Below, piece by piece: positions 27,419 through 36,939 of a stretch of DNA of 64,000 nt. Origin of the DNA: Nostoc sp. T09 (lineage in GTDB: Bacteria; Cyanobacteriota; Cyanobacteriia; Cyanobacteriales; Nostocaceae); NCBI RefSeq assembly GCF_002154695.1, contig NZ_MTAV01000019.1, positions 1 to 64,000 on the forward strand. Direction: 5' to 3'. The position numbers and the translations under genes were made by a program. Each line of letters starts with the position of its first letter. The first letter of the stretch is position 1. The notes under the pieces are model-generated. The model saw nothing but the letters and a program-made list of their open reading frames with translations. It searched no databases and was not told the DNA's origin.

Positions 27419-28192
27419 CTATGCTGTTTTAAAAAATCGGATAATTTCGCGGACATGATCGAGAAATTGCCCATCAGTAGAAAGTTGCGCGATCGCATTT
27501 CTGGCTTCCCGCGATAAACGTTCATGTTCGGTTTGATTTGTAGCGCGTAATTCTTCTAAATTAGCGACAATTCTTGCTAAGTCACGGCGTGTTTCTTCGC
27601 TAAACCGTTGTTGAGTTGCAACAATTGAGTAGGGTTGTTCTGTATCGAGTTGTTCTTCTAAACGCTGCACTTTTTGTTCTAATACAGAAAAGCGATCGCG
27701 CAGTTCCACAATATCTTCACGAGGATATTTCCATTCTTGGCGAATCATCGTTAACCGCGCGTACAAATATTCGTAAGCACGGATGGCTGGACGGAGGATA
27801 GTTAATAATAAAGCTGCACCGGAACTAATGTAGCCTACAGTACTAATCCCGGTAGCCGCGAGTGTATATAAACCAACGGCTGAAAATAAATGCAAGGCTA
27901 AGGCAACCCAGAGCGATCGCTTTGCCAAAAGTCTGACATACTTTAATTGTTTTTCATCTACTGGAATGTGTTTTTCTATCGACTGCGCTGCTTCTGCTAA
28001 AACTTCTTTAGCCTGAAAATGCACATTCCAGGGTACGGTAACAATTACCAACAGCCACCAAAAACTCGCACCACCAATTACCCAATCAAGGAAGCTACCA
28101 GCGGGAATGTGCAACCATTGCAGTAAACCAAAAGCCGTCAGCACTAGAACCACAATTCCAATAATGGAACTAATGAAAAAGTTAATATACAT
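27419..28192 (-). CDS. Membrane protein with coiled-coil tail, unknown function
   Basis: 257 residues. Four predicted membrane helices: about 5-25, 36-56, 91-110 and 113-135. The C-terminal 110 residues form a charged coiled coil (LRDRFSVLEQKVQRLEEQL, RIVANLEELRATNQTEHERLSREARNAIAQL). The layout suggests a membrane anchor with a cytosolic oligomerisation rod, but the family is not recognised. It is 97 bp downstream of the lipoprotein-like gene. Confidence 0.75.
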   Translation of the reverse strand: MYINFFISSIIGIVVLVLTAFGLLQWLHIPAGSFLDWVIGGASFWWLLVIVTVPWNVHFQAKEVLAEAAQSIEKHIPVDEKQLKYVRLLAKRSLWVALALHLFSAVGLYTLAATGISTVGYISSGAALLLTILRPAIRAYEYLYARLTMIRQEWKYPREDIVELRDRFSVLEQKVQRLEEQLDTEQPYSIVATQQRFSEETRRDLARIVANLEELRATNQTEHERLSREARNAIAQLSTDGQFLDHVREIIRFFKTA

Positions 28193-28289
28193 CTTCCCTT
28201 GCCCCCCAGCGAAACTATTACCTCGATGATGGCTATACCTGGTCAGTTACACGGATATTATGTGATGGTTTTTATAGTTGCACATATAG

Positions 28290-28772
28290 CTAGAGGATCA
28301 GATAGCTATGCCAAATTGGTTCGGTATTTTTTCCCACCCTTTCTGGGAGCAGCAATCGCCAAGTTTTCCCTTCTTGCTGTATTTGTAAATAAACTTCAAA
28401 CGGTTGTTGCAGTTGCGTCAAGCGTCTTTTTGGCAACTTAATTATTAAGTCATAGTTTCCCCGCACCCGAAAAGCTGGCAAACTTTCGATTGTGAGAGGT
28501 TTTTGTTCGGTAATTGATAACTTTTTAATATCAAAGCCTTGGAAGTCTAGATCTAGCTTTTGGCTAAGTTGTTGCTGAGTTTGTTCTAGTTGCAGTGCGA
28601 TCGCTTTTTGCACTAACTGGCTAGTTGGTAGCAGCCCAATACTACCACAAGCTGTCAATAGCATTAATACAATTGCCGTCAAAACTAGTGCAGCTTGGCG
28701 AAGATAACTATTTACTTGAAAAGGATTAAACAGATTGTAAAATAAACTCTCTTTCCTTCTGCCTTCTAGCAT
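28290..28772 (-). CDS. Probable lipoprotein of unknown function
   Basis: 160 residues. A hydrophobic stretch (AALVLTAIVLMLLTAC, about 27-42) ends in the lipobox Leu-Thr-Ala-Cys, so Cys42 may be lipidated. The mature part is a 110-residue domain with KLDLDFQGFDIKKLSI, FRVRGNYDLIIKLPKR and EVYLQIQQEGKTWRLLLPE, reading as a small beta sandwich. The first codons from ATG 28772 overlap a heptamer repeat (ctttccttctgccttct), so the true start may be slightly further in. Role unknown. Confidence 0.7.
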   Translation of the reverse strand: MLEGRRKESLFYNLFNPFQVNSYLRQAALVLTAIVLMLLTACGSIGLLPTSQLVQKAIALQLEQTQQQLSQKLDLDFQGFDIKKLSITEQKPLTIESLPAFRVRGNYDLIIKLPKRRLTQLQQPFEVYLQIQQEGKTWRLLLPERVGKNTEPIWHSYLIL

Positions 28773-28837
28773 CTTATTTTTTGCATACTACACTCCAGCG
28801 ATAGTATAGCGGTTGATGACTCGCATTCTCTATCACC

Positions 28838-29503
28838 ATGTCAAAACGAACTATTGGTCTTGACGAACAACTCTACAGTTATCTTTTATCAGTTTCGCTG
28901 CGGGAGTCAGAAATTCTCCAGAAGTTGCGCCAAGAAACGGCTACGCATCCTCAGGGTACAATGCAAATTTCCCCCGAACAAGGGCAGTTTATGAGACTGT
29001 TAATCCAGCTAATTGGAGCCAAGAAAACCCTGGAAGTTGGAGTATTTACAGGTTATAGCTCACTCTCTGTCGCCTTGGCGCTGCCTGCTGATGGTAAGAT
29101 TATCGCTTGTGATGTAAGTGAAGAGTTTACTGCGATCGCTCGACGTTATTGGCAACAAGCAGGAGTTGCCGACAAAATCGACCTGCGATTAGCACCTGCC
29201 TTGGAAACTTTAGATGAGTTGTTGGCAAAAGGACAAGCCGAGACCTTTGATTTTGCTTTTATCGATGCAGATAAAGAAAATTATGACGGTTATTACGAAC
29301 GTTCTTTGCAATTGATCCGTCCGGGGGGATTGATTGCGATCGATAATGTTTTATGGTCTGGACGAATTGCTGACCCCCAAATTCAAGATGAAAGTACCCA
29401 AGCTATTCGTGCTCTCAATCAGAAGTTACGTGACGACGAACGGGTAACGCTTTCCTTGATTCCCATTGGTGATGGACTGACTTTAGCACTTAAACGGCAT
29501 TAG
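28838..29503 (+). CDS. Class I SAM-dependent O-methyltransferase (CCoAOMT-like)
   Basis: 221 residues. SAM-binding motif I is LEVGVFTGYSSLSVALALP, motif II is FDFAFIDADKENYDGYYE, and the metal/substrate region is GGLIAIDNVLWSGRI, all typical of the cation-dependent caffeoyl-CoA O-methyltransferase family. Cyanobacterial homologues methylate catechol-type phenolics. Cytoplasmic. ATG 28838. Alone on the plus strand, divergent from the lipoprotein gene by 65 bp. Confidence 0.9.
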   Translation: MSKRTIGLDEQLYSYLLSVSLRESEILQKLRQETATHPQGTMQISPEQGQFMRLLIQLIGAKKTLEVGVFTGYSSLSVALALPADGKIIACDVSEEFTAIARRYWQQAGVADKIDLRLAPALETLDELLAKGQAETFDFAFIDADKENYDGYYERSLQLIRPGGLIAIDNVLWSGRIADPQIQDESTQAIRALNQKLRDDERVTLSLIPIGDGLTLALKRH

Positions 29504-29667
29504 TCCGTTTCATTCCAATTTTCAACTAAAATCGTATCCTTCCGTAATAAAGAGTTTAGTCCTGATTTTGAGGGCTAAACTCCTTACTACAAACTTCCTA
29601 AATATGACTCTATTTGACGCCAAAGATAATGGGTAATAGATTTGACTTATTACCCATTAATCAACAA

Positions 29668-31368
29668 TTAGAAGTTATAACCAACTCCTAATGTTAGACC
29701 TACGCTAGTTTCATCAAAAAAGGCTGCATTAACAGCACCTGTAGCTGTAAAGCGAGAACCTAAAGGAATGTCTACACCACCAGTTGCCATAACAGCAATA
29801 TCGGTGTCCCCAGAAGTATCAATAGCTACACCAGCACCAATGAAAGGAGATATCGAGAAAGTTTGTCCAGATACAGGAGCTGCTTGTGAGGCAAAATCTA
29901 AAGTCACAGGCACTAGAACTATTGTCTCATCTCCAAAAACTGCCGATGGACGCACTGATATATTACGTGTTAGACCAAGTTTGCTGATTACTGAGATGTT
30001 ACCTACACTCAGAGCGTTAGCACCAGTTAAACCAATGTTACCAGCAACCCCTATATAGCTAGGGCCACCAAGGGTCCTTCTACCTGGTGAAACTTGACCA
30101 GTAGTAGTTCCTCCTTGATTAGTACCCGGTTGTTGACCAGTGAGGTTAGGTGGAATCAGGACTTCATTAATTGGATAGATAACGCCATTGCTAGCTTGGA
30201 CATTCGTTTGAAGAACTCTTGCATTGTTGACAGCAATTTGATTACTAGCGCTATCAACTTTAATATTTACAGGTGAGTCTTCAATAGTCTTTAATTCCCC
30301 AGTTGACAGTTGACTAGCGGTTATTTGACCGGGAACCACATGATATCGCAAAAGCTTAATCAATGTTTCTCGATTCTCTGGTTGCTGTAACTGCTGGAGA
30401 GTGCCAGGAGGTAATGCCGCAAATGCTTGATCGGTAGGAGCAAAAACAGTATAAGGGCCTGCTTGTTGTAAAGTTTCTGTTAAACCTGCTGCTTTTAATA
30501 AAGAAGTCAAGGTTGTAAAAGAAGGACTAGATGCAGCCAAGGAAACGATATCTGTACCGCCAGTAGTGCCAGGTTGAGTACCACCTGCAACAATATAACT
30601 AGCGGCAGGAAGATTGCTAGCAATGGGTTGTACCTGTCCTTGTCTCACCAAAGCTTGATACAAAAGTGCTGCTGCTTCAGCACGTGTCAGAGTCCTTTGC
30701 GGATTGAGTTGTCTAACTTCTGGATAGTTAACAACAATATTGGCTTGTGTTGCAGCTGCCACATTATTCACTGCATAATTTGGGATTGCTGAGGCATCTG
30801 TGTAGTAAGTGTTTAAAACGTTAGATGCATCGCTACTAGTCAAACCCAAACCACTGGATAAAGCAACGATCGCCTGTACTTTAGGAATTTGTTCATTGGG
30901 CAAAAACCGATTTCCTGGATAGCCTGACATAAATCCAGTTTCGTATGCTACTCGAATTGCATCCGCTGCCCAATAGTTAGCTGGAACATCTGAAAATCCA
31001 CCAGAAGCTAATTGCCGAACTGTGTTCTGGTTGAAAGCTTTTTGAATCATTGCAGCAAACTGCGCACGAGTCACAGGTTGATCCGGCTTAAAGGTACCAT
31101 CCGGAAACCCTGCAATCACGTTTCTTTGGGCTAACGCTGTAATGAATGGACTTGCCCAGTAATTTGAACCAACATCAGACAAGTTAGATGTTGTGCCAGG
31201 TGTTGTTGTACCTGGTGTTGTTGTGTCTGGTGTTGTTGTGCCTGGTGCTGGAGTAGTATCTTGAGCCGAAGCAGGAATAGAAATTACAATAGGAGTTAAT
31301 GTGGCAGCTAGTACTCCTAAAGCTAGCAAACTGCTCTTTACAAATGAGCCGCGAAACCAACTAAACAT
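29668..31368 (-). CDS. SLH-domain, fasciclin-domain envelope protein with C-terminal beta-barrel-like part
   Basis: 566 residues. Signal peptide (SSLLALGVLAATLTPIVISIPASA), a Thr/Pro/Gly repeat linker (TTPDTTTPGTTTPGTT), then three SLH repeats (LSDVGSNYWASPFI; FSDVPANYWAADAI; YTDASAIPNYAVNN), one fasciclin FAS1 domain (GPYTVFAPTDQAFAALPPG to GVIYPINEVLIPP), and about 150 residues of alternating beta strands ending LTLGVGYNF. SLH binds peptidoglycan-linked polymer; FAS1 mediates adhesion; the end resembles a small outer-membrane barrel. ATG 31368 follows GAGGAT; the longer frame start at 31389 is before the ribosome-binding site. Probably an outer-envelope anchor protein. Confidence 0.88.
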   Translation of the reverse strand: MFSWFRGSFVKSSLLALGVLAATLTPIVISIPASAQDTTPAPGTTTPDTTTPGTTTPGTTSNLSDVGSNYWASPFITALAQRNVIAGFPDGTFKPDQPVTRAQFAAMIQKAFNQNTVRQLASGGFSDVPANYWAADAIRVAYETGFMSGYPGNRFLPNEQIPKVQAIVALSSGLGLTSSDASNVLNTYYTDASAIPNYAVNNVAAATQANIVVNYPEVRQLNPQRTLTRAEAAALLYQALVRQGQVQPIASNLPAASYIVAGGTQPGTTGGTDIVSLAASSPSFTTLTSLLKAAGLTETLQQAGPYTVFAPTDQAFAALPPGTLQQLQQPENRETLIKLLRYHVVPGQITASQLSTGELKTIEDSPVNIKVDSASNQIAVNNARVLQTNVQASNGVIYPINEVLIPPNLTGQQPGTNQGGTTTGQVSPGRRTLGGPSYIGVAGNIGLTGANALSVGNISVISKLGLTRNISVRPSAVFGDETIVLVPVTLDFASQAAPVSGQTFSISPFIGAGVAIDTSGDTDIAVMATGGVDIPLGSRFTATGAVNAAFFDETSVGLTLGVGYNF

Positions 31369-32646
31369 GAAAATATCCTCCGAAAACAAGTAGAGTCGTT
31401 TCTCAATTCATTGATTAATTATTGGAAAGTGCTCTATGCAAGGTTAAGTAGGCACAGATATTGAGATGATGACTAGGTTTGCCTTTTGGACAAAACTACG
31501 AATGCGAAGTGTTAAATCCTTAAAGTCTAAAAATCTCCCAATACATCCACCTGCCCTTGCATTTCATACCTTCTTGTCAGTTGTTTGCCCCAGAGAGCAA
31601 CCCTAAGTGTGTGATGAGAGTTAAGCTTTTCAAGAATCACAGATAACACTCAGCATCAAAAAGCTACTAAAGGTATCTGAGATTTTTCAACAATCAAGAA
31701 AATCTTAGTATAAAGTCATGACTTTATCAGTTTTAGTAATGTGGTCTTATACCCAAAAATTTGGTATTTATTAGCCGTCTTACCTTCTTGAACAAGCCTA
31801 ATCACATCAATCTTGAGTTGCATGAGTCTAGTATTAAGAGCCGAGAATGTGCATTATCCACATAGTTAATATTTTTAATCTGACATCTGAATTCAACAAC
31901 TAGCTAGAGGCTAAATTTTTAGAGAGTTTTTTCCCTCTTTAGATAGTTGACAACAAAGGTAAATCTTTGAGCATGGCAGCGAATAGACAAGCTTAGACCA
32001 GAAATTGGCGATCGCACTTCCAAAGTTAAACCATGATTAATGTCTAGTATCGCTTAGCAAAATTCACTCATTCAAAATTCAAACTTGAAAATCCTGATTT
32101 TATAAGCTTTTAAGCTTTGTTAGCTTGGTATATTTCTTTTTTGTCTGCTATCCTAATAAGTTTATAGATATATAAACTAGATTATAAAATAGATTTTTCC
32201 ACTTAGGTGTTTTCTTGGTAATTCTCTAGAGAAAAGAATTTTAGATTTACAACTTCATCCTTATGTAATTGCAATTCTGACAAGCTGGCATCCTGCTGAA
32301 GATTGATAAACACTACCACATCAATCTCATTTAGGGCTACAAATACAGCACAAGGTATTTCAGCACAAAAAAGAGAGTGCCTTTTTTGACAACAAAATTT
32401 TTGAAAATATTTTTATCTCATATTAAAAGTAGTGGCTGAGTGTTCGCAGAGGATGCGATCGCACTCCTAAACCCTACCCTCTACTTCTTCCAAGGTAGCT
32501 TTGTCCCCATCTCGGTCAATGCCGAAAACACTAGATATATGACAAGCAGACCAGCAGTGATCAGAAAAAGCACAACGTCATTATTCATTATCTGTATATG
32601 TGCATTTCTTACCAACTGTACCAATTTTTGGGATCGCTAACAATTA
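31369..32646. other. Long AT-rich non-coding region
   Basis: About 1.28 kb upstream of the SLH-fasciclin gene and beyond the stop of the M14 peptidase gene. It should hold the SLH-fasciclin promoter and leader. Scattered HIP1 sites (for example near 32008 and 32455). The plus-strand frame at 32440-32640 has no protein-like features. I see no tRNA, rRNA, CRISPR or strong repeat. Confidence 0.55.
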
Positions 32647-34332
32647 TCAAGCTAATTTCACCTCAGTGCGCACAACTCCCGCACGTTCATGACGAGCTAA
32701 TAGTTTAACTGTGCTACCTAGGGGTCCACGTACCACCCATTCTACCTTTGCCCGGTCTTGAGTAGGGTCGCTCTGCCTCCTAGTAGGATGTGAAGGTTGA
32801 TAGGCGCGTCCCTCTAATTGTCCCAAGTCTTCACGGGTTTTCCCTGTTTCCAAAGTTGCACTATCAGGTAATTCAATTTCACAGATACAGCCTCTTACCA
32901 GCTTTTTCTCCAAGGCTTTTTGGGTAACGTAGCTAGGTAGCCAGCCTGTATTATGCACTACCAGGCGCACTCGATACAGATCATTACCTAAGTTGCAGAC
33001 ACTGGTTTCATAAATCTCTAAACGAGGGGAGATTAATAAATGCCAAACTAACCAATCTGGAAAGCGGGCTATTTCCTTCTCTAAAAACTCTGGGGGTGGA
33101 TTACCCCACGCATACATAGTATTCCATCCACCTAATTCTACCTGACCAAGTTGGGGATGCTCGAAGGCATACCAGTCAACATATCCCTTACCTGAGAGTT
33201 GTTCATCGTTCCAGCGCAACAGCTTCAGTTCATCTTCTAATGGGTGTTCTCGATACCATTCGATGTATTTATAATCTTTAATTCCGGCTTGGCTTTGCGG
33301 ACTCCAAACTTCTACTGTCCAAGTAAATACTCCCCGCTCGTCATAACCCCAATCATCGAAAGTACCAGAGATAAAATCTTTGGGATCGTAGCGAAAGTCA
33401 TGAAAAGCAGAAATAGCTGGGTATTCAGTAATTTCAGTACCTTTTTTACCGATGTATTCATAAGTGCGGAGGTCTTTGACAGGGAATTCCTCATCGCTGT
33501 GGTAGCTATAAGGACGGATGAGTACACCGCTAAAAGTGTGAAAAGATACAGCCCCAGTAATGTTAGGATGAGTAGTTATAAATTGGACAAGCGATCGCAC
33601 TTCTGTTTCTGATGTTGGATAAGGGCCAGCCCCTGGCTGCTGAAATTCTTGTCGCCACATAACCGGAAAATTGCGGTTCAAGTCTAACCCCTGTTGGGTC
33701 GGCTGGATATTAATCTGCACTCCATCGTAATTTTCAATATGTCCTTCTGGTAACAGTCGATAATATTGACCACCAATTTCTGTTGGTTCACGACGTACCA
33801 ATAAACGCGGTTCTGTGGGGCAGATTTTCCAAGCACCATTGGCATCGGGGATGCGCATGAGTAAAATCCGACCATCGCCATCTATATCTTCCATGACTAA
33901 ACCATCGTTGCTTTCCCTACCTTCAGGATAGGGACGGGTAGCAGAACGAATAAATTTAGGTTTGTCAGCCAAGGCCCACTCCGCACCATCAGGGTTAACA
34001 CGCGGGCAAATATAGAAGGTGCGAGTGTCTAAACAACGAGTAATATCTGAATGAGTGCCGTAGCCTGTAACTAATGTTTGCAGCAGGTACAGGCAGACAA
34101 TCGACGGTGCTAATTCTACGGCGTGGATATTGCCATCAACCCAGAGAGCAGGTTTTTCTTGGTCTGATCCGGTAGCGAAATTAGTAACAGTCAGAAGCCA
34201 GATGTCACGACCTTCATAACTCTTGCCGATGCTTTCTATGCGTATCAGATGAGGAAATTCCTCAGCATAACTATGCAAGATGCTTGTCAGGTCTTCGTAA
34301 CGGTAGTATTTATTAAACCGAACATCTGGCAT
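32647..34332 (-). CDS. M14 family zinc carboxypeptidase
   Basis: 561 residues from ATG 34332. Zinc ligands are His70 and Glu73 in NIHAVELAPS and His265 in AVSFHTFSG; the catalytic glutamate is Glu341 in FTWTVEVWSP. The substrate-binding Asn-Arg is in LDLNRNFP. A C-terminal region of about 180 residues follows the catalytic domain. The frame stays open to 34611, but that stretch translates a dispersed hairpin repeat (34470-34523), so the ATG in front of PDVRFNKYYRYEDLT is the better start. No clear signal peptide from this start. It removes C-terminal residues from peptides; the physiological substrate is unknown. Confidence 0.87.
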   Translation of the reverse strand: MPDVRFNKYYRYEDLTSILHSYAEEFPHLIRIESIGKSYEGRDIWLLTVTNFATGSDQEKPALWVDGNIHAVELAPSIVCLYLLQTLVTGYGTHSDITRCLDTRTFYICPRVNPDGAEWALADKPKFIRSATRPYPEGRESNDGLVMEDIDGDGRILLMRIPDANGAWKICPTEPRLLVRREPTEIGGQYYRLLPEGHIENYDGVQINIQPTQQGLDLNRNFPVMWRQEFQQPGAGPYPTSETEVRSLVQFITTHPNITGAVSFHTFSGVLIRPYSYHSDEEFPVKDLRTYEYIGKKGTEITEYPAISAFHDFRYDPKDFISGTFDDWGYDERGVFTWTVEVWSPQSQAGIKDYKYIEWYREHPLEDELKLLRWNDEQLSGKGYVDWYAFEHPQLGQVELGGWNTMYAWGNPPPEFLEKEIARFPDWLVWHLLISPRLEIYETSVCNLGNDLYRVRLVVHNTGWLPSYVTQKALEKKLVRGCICEIELPDSATLETGKTREDLGQLEGRAYQPSHPTRRQSDPTQDRAKVEWVVRGPLGSTVKLLARHERAGVVRTEVKLA

Positions 34333-34469
34333 AACAGCCCTCTCATGCGCCAGGTGAACATTCTCTACAATACCATTAGCCGGGCGATGCCTGCGGCGGG
34401 CTGCGCCAACGCTCTTAGTGCTGCTACTCGACAATAGACTCCTTGCATAAGTCAATTTTTTTGATATTG

Positions 34470-34523
34470 AACCACAGATAAACACAGATAAATATCGGTG
34501 TTTATCTGTGTTCATCTGTGGTT
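34470..34523. repeat. Dispersed ACCACAGAT-type hairpin repeat
   Basis: aaccacagataaacacagat and on (34470-34492) pairs with the arm at 34501-34523 with one mismatch in 23, loop tatcggtg, and is followed by a T run on the plus strand. Partial relatives lie at 14880-14910 and 40865-40897. It separates two minus-strand genes and causes a false N-terminal extension of the peptidase frame. Confidence 0.8.
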
Positions 34524-34576
34524 TTTTTATTCTTATTTTAATGTTGACAAAAATCCGGCTAATGAATAGCAGAATA

Positions 34577-34879
34577 TCATTGGTGACATTCTGGTAAATT
34601 TTTACCTGCATAATTGCAATCGAAATAAATTAGAGCTTCCCTACTAGAGGTAAAATTTTTAGTTGTCTTATATGCGTTACTTTCTTGAATAACCTCCCTT
34701 AGCCAAATTTTCAAATAGTAATTACTGTTATCATCGCTAGACCATAATTCATAACGGTAATCACCGCCTGTCCCCTCGCTATTTAAGTAGTCGGCTAGTG
34801 CTGTATTTGATATTGATAGACAGCTAAATACAGCCATAACAGGAATGACAGCTACTTTTAGTATTTGATTTAATTTCAT
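34577..34879 (-). CDS. Small secreted protein of unknown function
   Basis: 100 residues. Signal peptide LKVAVIPVMAVFSCLSISNTALA with cleavage near ALA-DY. The mature part of about 70 residues has two cysteines (FDCNYAGKNLPECHQ) that could form one disulphide, and a YRYELWSSDDNSNYYLKIWLRE segment. Family not recognised. ATG 34879 precedes the signal peptide directly. Likely exported. Confidence 0.65.
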   Translation of the reverse strand: MKLNQILKVAVIPVMAVFSCLSISNTALADYLNSEGTGGDYRYELWSSDDNSNYYLKIWLREVIQESNAYKTTKNFTSSREALIYFDCNYAGKNLPECHQ

Positions 34880-35008
34880 AAATACTCAAGAAATTTACTT
34901 TCTCTAGCTTCATTCACAGGTGGATATTTTAAAATCAGTAATAATGTTGAATATTATGTGAGGATATTGCAAGGACGGGAAGAAATGTTATTTTTTCCTA
35001 TCTAGTCT

Positions 35009-35890
35009 CTAATTTTCCTGTACCAATAAAACTGATTTCACCTGTCGCTTGATTGGTTTTCTCAGAAGATTTAGCTTGCCGTAAAAGGTCTTGCCGTTGT
35101 AATAAAGTGAAGAAGAACTTCCTCCATCCAGATTCATCGCTTTTTTTGCACCAAGGGTTTTCATGAAATCTGCCAATTCTGGTAAGGACATCCCAGATTT
35201 AGCAAGACGGGCGTTTGGCTTTTGAGCTACCATTACTAAAACAATGCTCCCATCATCAGTAATCCCGACAGCGCTTCTAGAATTGGGTTGATTGCTGCCA
35301 ATTGCATCTTTTCCATTGGCTTTATCTACAAAGGCTTCTTGTTCTGAGGTGAGTTCTGGTAACAGGCCTGGCCCACCGCCTACAGCATCGAGTAACTGAC
35401 ACCCTGCTAATGGTGACTCACTATGCAGGGCAATATCATAGGTGATAGTTTCACCGCATTGATAGCGGCGGAATTCTGTACGATTGAAAATTTTACTGAG
35501 GTAAGGTTTTAAGTTGGGATTGTTCACCAGCCGTTCATTATCTTTGGGATCGGCGACTACACGACCGGAAAGAACTACATGAGATGTAGATTTTTGATTA
35601 ACTGGGTCAAAAAAGCCTGCGTTTAAGATTGCTTTCGCTTGATGTTTCTGGGCAAATTCTTCTACAGTAGCCACTTTAGGTGATAGTGCAAGTGTTACCA
35701 AAAATCGGCTATCAGTGGGAATTGACAGGATATGAACTATGCTTTGTGGTAGAGTTCGCTGCTCGTAGCGGATGGTTTTTGGTGGTGAAGGTGCAACCGT
35801 TGGTACTACTGATATAGATGAATGTAACTTAAATAATAGCGGCATCCCGAAGCTCACTAGTGTCAAACCCATCAGCCAGATTTTTCTCAC
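35009..35890 (-). CDS. Phosphodiester glycosidase (NAGPA-domain) family protein
   Basis: 293 residues with an N-terminal hydrophobic segment (IWLMGLTLVSFGMPLLF), so exported or membrane-anchored. The domain is of the NAGPA / DUF2233 type: KAILNAGFFDP near the N-terminus, GGGPGLLPE in the middle, RSAVGITDDGSIVLVMV, and AKKAMNLDGGSSSSLYYNGK near the end. Family members cleave phosphodiester-linked sugars, for example in envelope glycans. Start is GTG 35890. The reaction here is inferred from family. Confidence 0.85.
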   Translation of the reverse strand: MRKIWLMGLTLVSFGMPLLFKLHSSISVVPTVAPSPPKTIRYEQRTLPQSIVHILSIPTDSRFLVTLALSPKVATVEEFAQKHQAKAILNAGFFDPVNQKSTSHVVLSGRVVADPKDNERLVNNPNLKPYLSKIFNRTEFRRYQCGETITYDIALHSESPLAGCQLLDAVGGGPGLLPELTSEQEAFVDKANGKDAIGSNQPNSRSAVGITDDGSIVLVMVAQKPNARLAKSGMSLPELADFMKTLGAKKAMNLDGGSSSSLYYNGKTFYGKLNLLRKPIKRQVKSVLLVQEN

Positions 35891-36007
35891 TTGTATACCC
35901 CAATCCTTGAGCTAGATGAATATTACGATCGCAAACGAGCAAAGTCTTGATCCGAGTACATCTTAATATGGCGATCGCACCCCGATAGCAATCTTTCTAG
36001 GATTCAA

Positions 36008-36280
36008 CTAAGAGGCTTTCGGTTGATACCACAGAATCAGCTGCAACTTTGAGCAGTAGTTACCCCCCTCACTGATTTCTGGCTCATGGTCAGCTATCCA
36101 ATCATAAATTTGTGCAGCTTTTGCCAATGCTACCTTTTCTGAACGATAAAGCTTAGGGCTAGGGCAGAAGGCTTTGCCGTTGATGTGTATGGCTGCTATG
36201 TGCCAATAGTCGCTACTTTCACCCTCCGGTACAACTTCTAGAAATCCGTCACTGTACGGTTCGATTATTCCTATGTTCAT
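36008..36280 (-). CDS. Conserved hypothetical protein
   Basis: 90 residues, acidic, soluble. It shows a compact alternating pattern: IEPYSDGFLEVVPEGE, YWHIAAIHINGKAFCPSPKLYRS, then a helix KVALAKAAQIYDWIADHEPE. I do not recognise a family. ATG 36280 chosen; the frame also has a TTG six bases upstream. Located between the glycosidase gene and a non-coding stretch. Function unknown. Confidence 0.6.
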   Translation of the reverse strand: MNIGIIEPYSDGFLEVVPEGESSDYWHIAAIHINGKAFCPSPKLYRSEKVALAKAAQIYDWIADHEPEISEGGNYCSKLQLILWYQPKAS

Positions 36281-36286
36281 CAGCAA

Positions 36287-36939
36287 ATCAATCGCACTCT
36301 AAAAATATCTATCGTACAGTTGCAATTGATCGGTTGCCATCGTACTGCTTGGGTAAGAAGTAAATCAGTTTTATAGATGAAGCAAAGCCTAGGGAAACTT
36401 AACGCACGCTATTTTAAGTAATTCTCCAGATATAGTTCGCTCTGGCTAATTTTGTTCACTTTTGACAAAAGCTTACTTAATAAAATAGTCTTTTTAGCAG
36501 ATGTTTGTGCTGGAAAATGGTCATATATTTATAGCATACAGTTCAGAGCTATTACTACACTAATAAAAGGAGCATTATTATATGCTTACCACCATGATTT
36601 TTTTTGCTAGTTACGCTGCTATTTCTACATTCTTTATCTCGACTGTTGAATAACAAAACACAAACTCCAAATATAGGGATTAGATTTGATAGTTGAAATA
36701 CAAGTAGGGTGGGCATTGCCCACCCGATGGGGGTTTTGGTAAACTAGGCTATCCCTGTTAAAGTAGTTGCAAGATCCCAAAAATCGAAAAGTCAGGTTTT
36801 TGGCTCAAATGACTTTTTGCGATCGCCATTTTTTTAACGGAATAAATTTCAAATTTATGACAGGGATAGGTGGGCATTGCTCTACACTTGAAGCTGCAAA
36901 TTTACGCAATTATTTCATAAATCAAACCAGATTTCCTTG
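36287..36939. other. Intergenic region with a possible micro-ORF and duplicated palindrome
   Basis: About 650 bp. It carries the candidate 23-codon gene at 36582, and two copies of a ggtgggcattgc motif: a palindromic gtgggcattgcccac at about 36709-36723 and a half copy at about 36868-36880. Otherwise AT-rich without features. Confidence 0.5.
36582..36653 (+). CDS. Candidate 23-residue hydrophobic micro-protein
   Basis: ATG 36582 is preceded by AAAAGGAG (36565-36572) nine bases upstream, and the frame of 23 codons ends at TAA 36653. The product MLTTMIFFASYAAISTFFIS plus Thr-Val-Glu is a single potential membrane helix. Cyanobacteria have many tiny photosystem, cytochrome b6f and NDH subunits of this size, but it does not match those I recall (PetL, PetN, PetM, PsbT, PsbM, PsaM). 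Real or chance is open. Confidence 0.4.
   Translation: MLTTMIFFASYAAISTFFISTVE

Noticed and set aside
32440-32640. 66-codon plus-strand frame
   Set aside because: No protein-like pattern, crosses a HIP1 site and AT-rich DNA, no good start signal.
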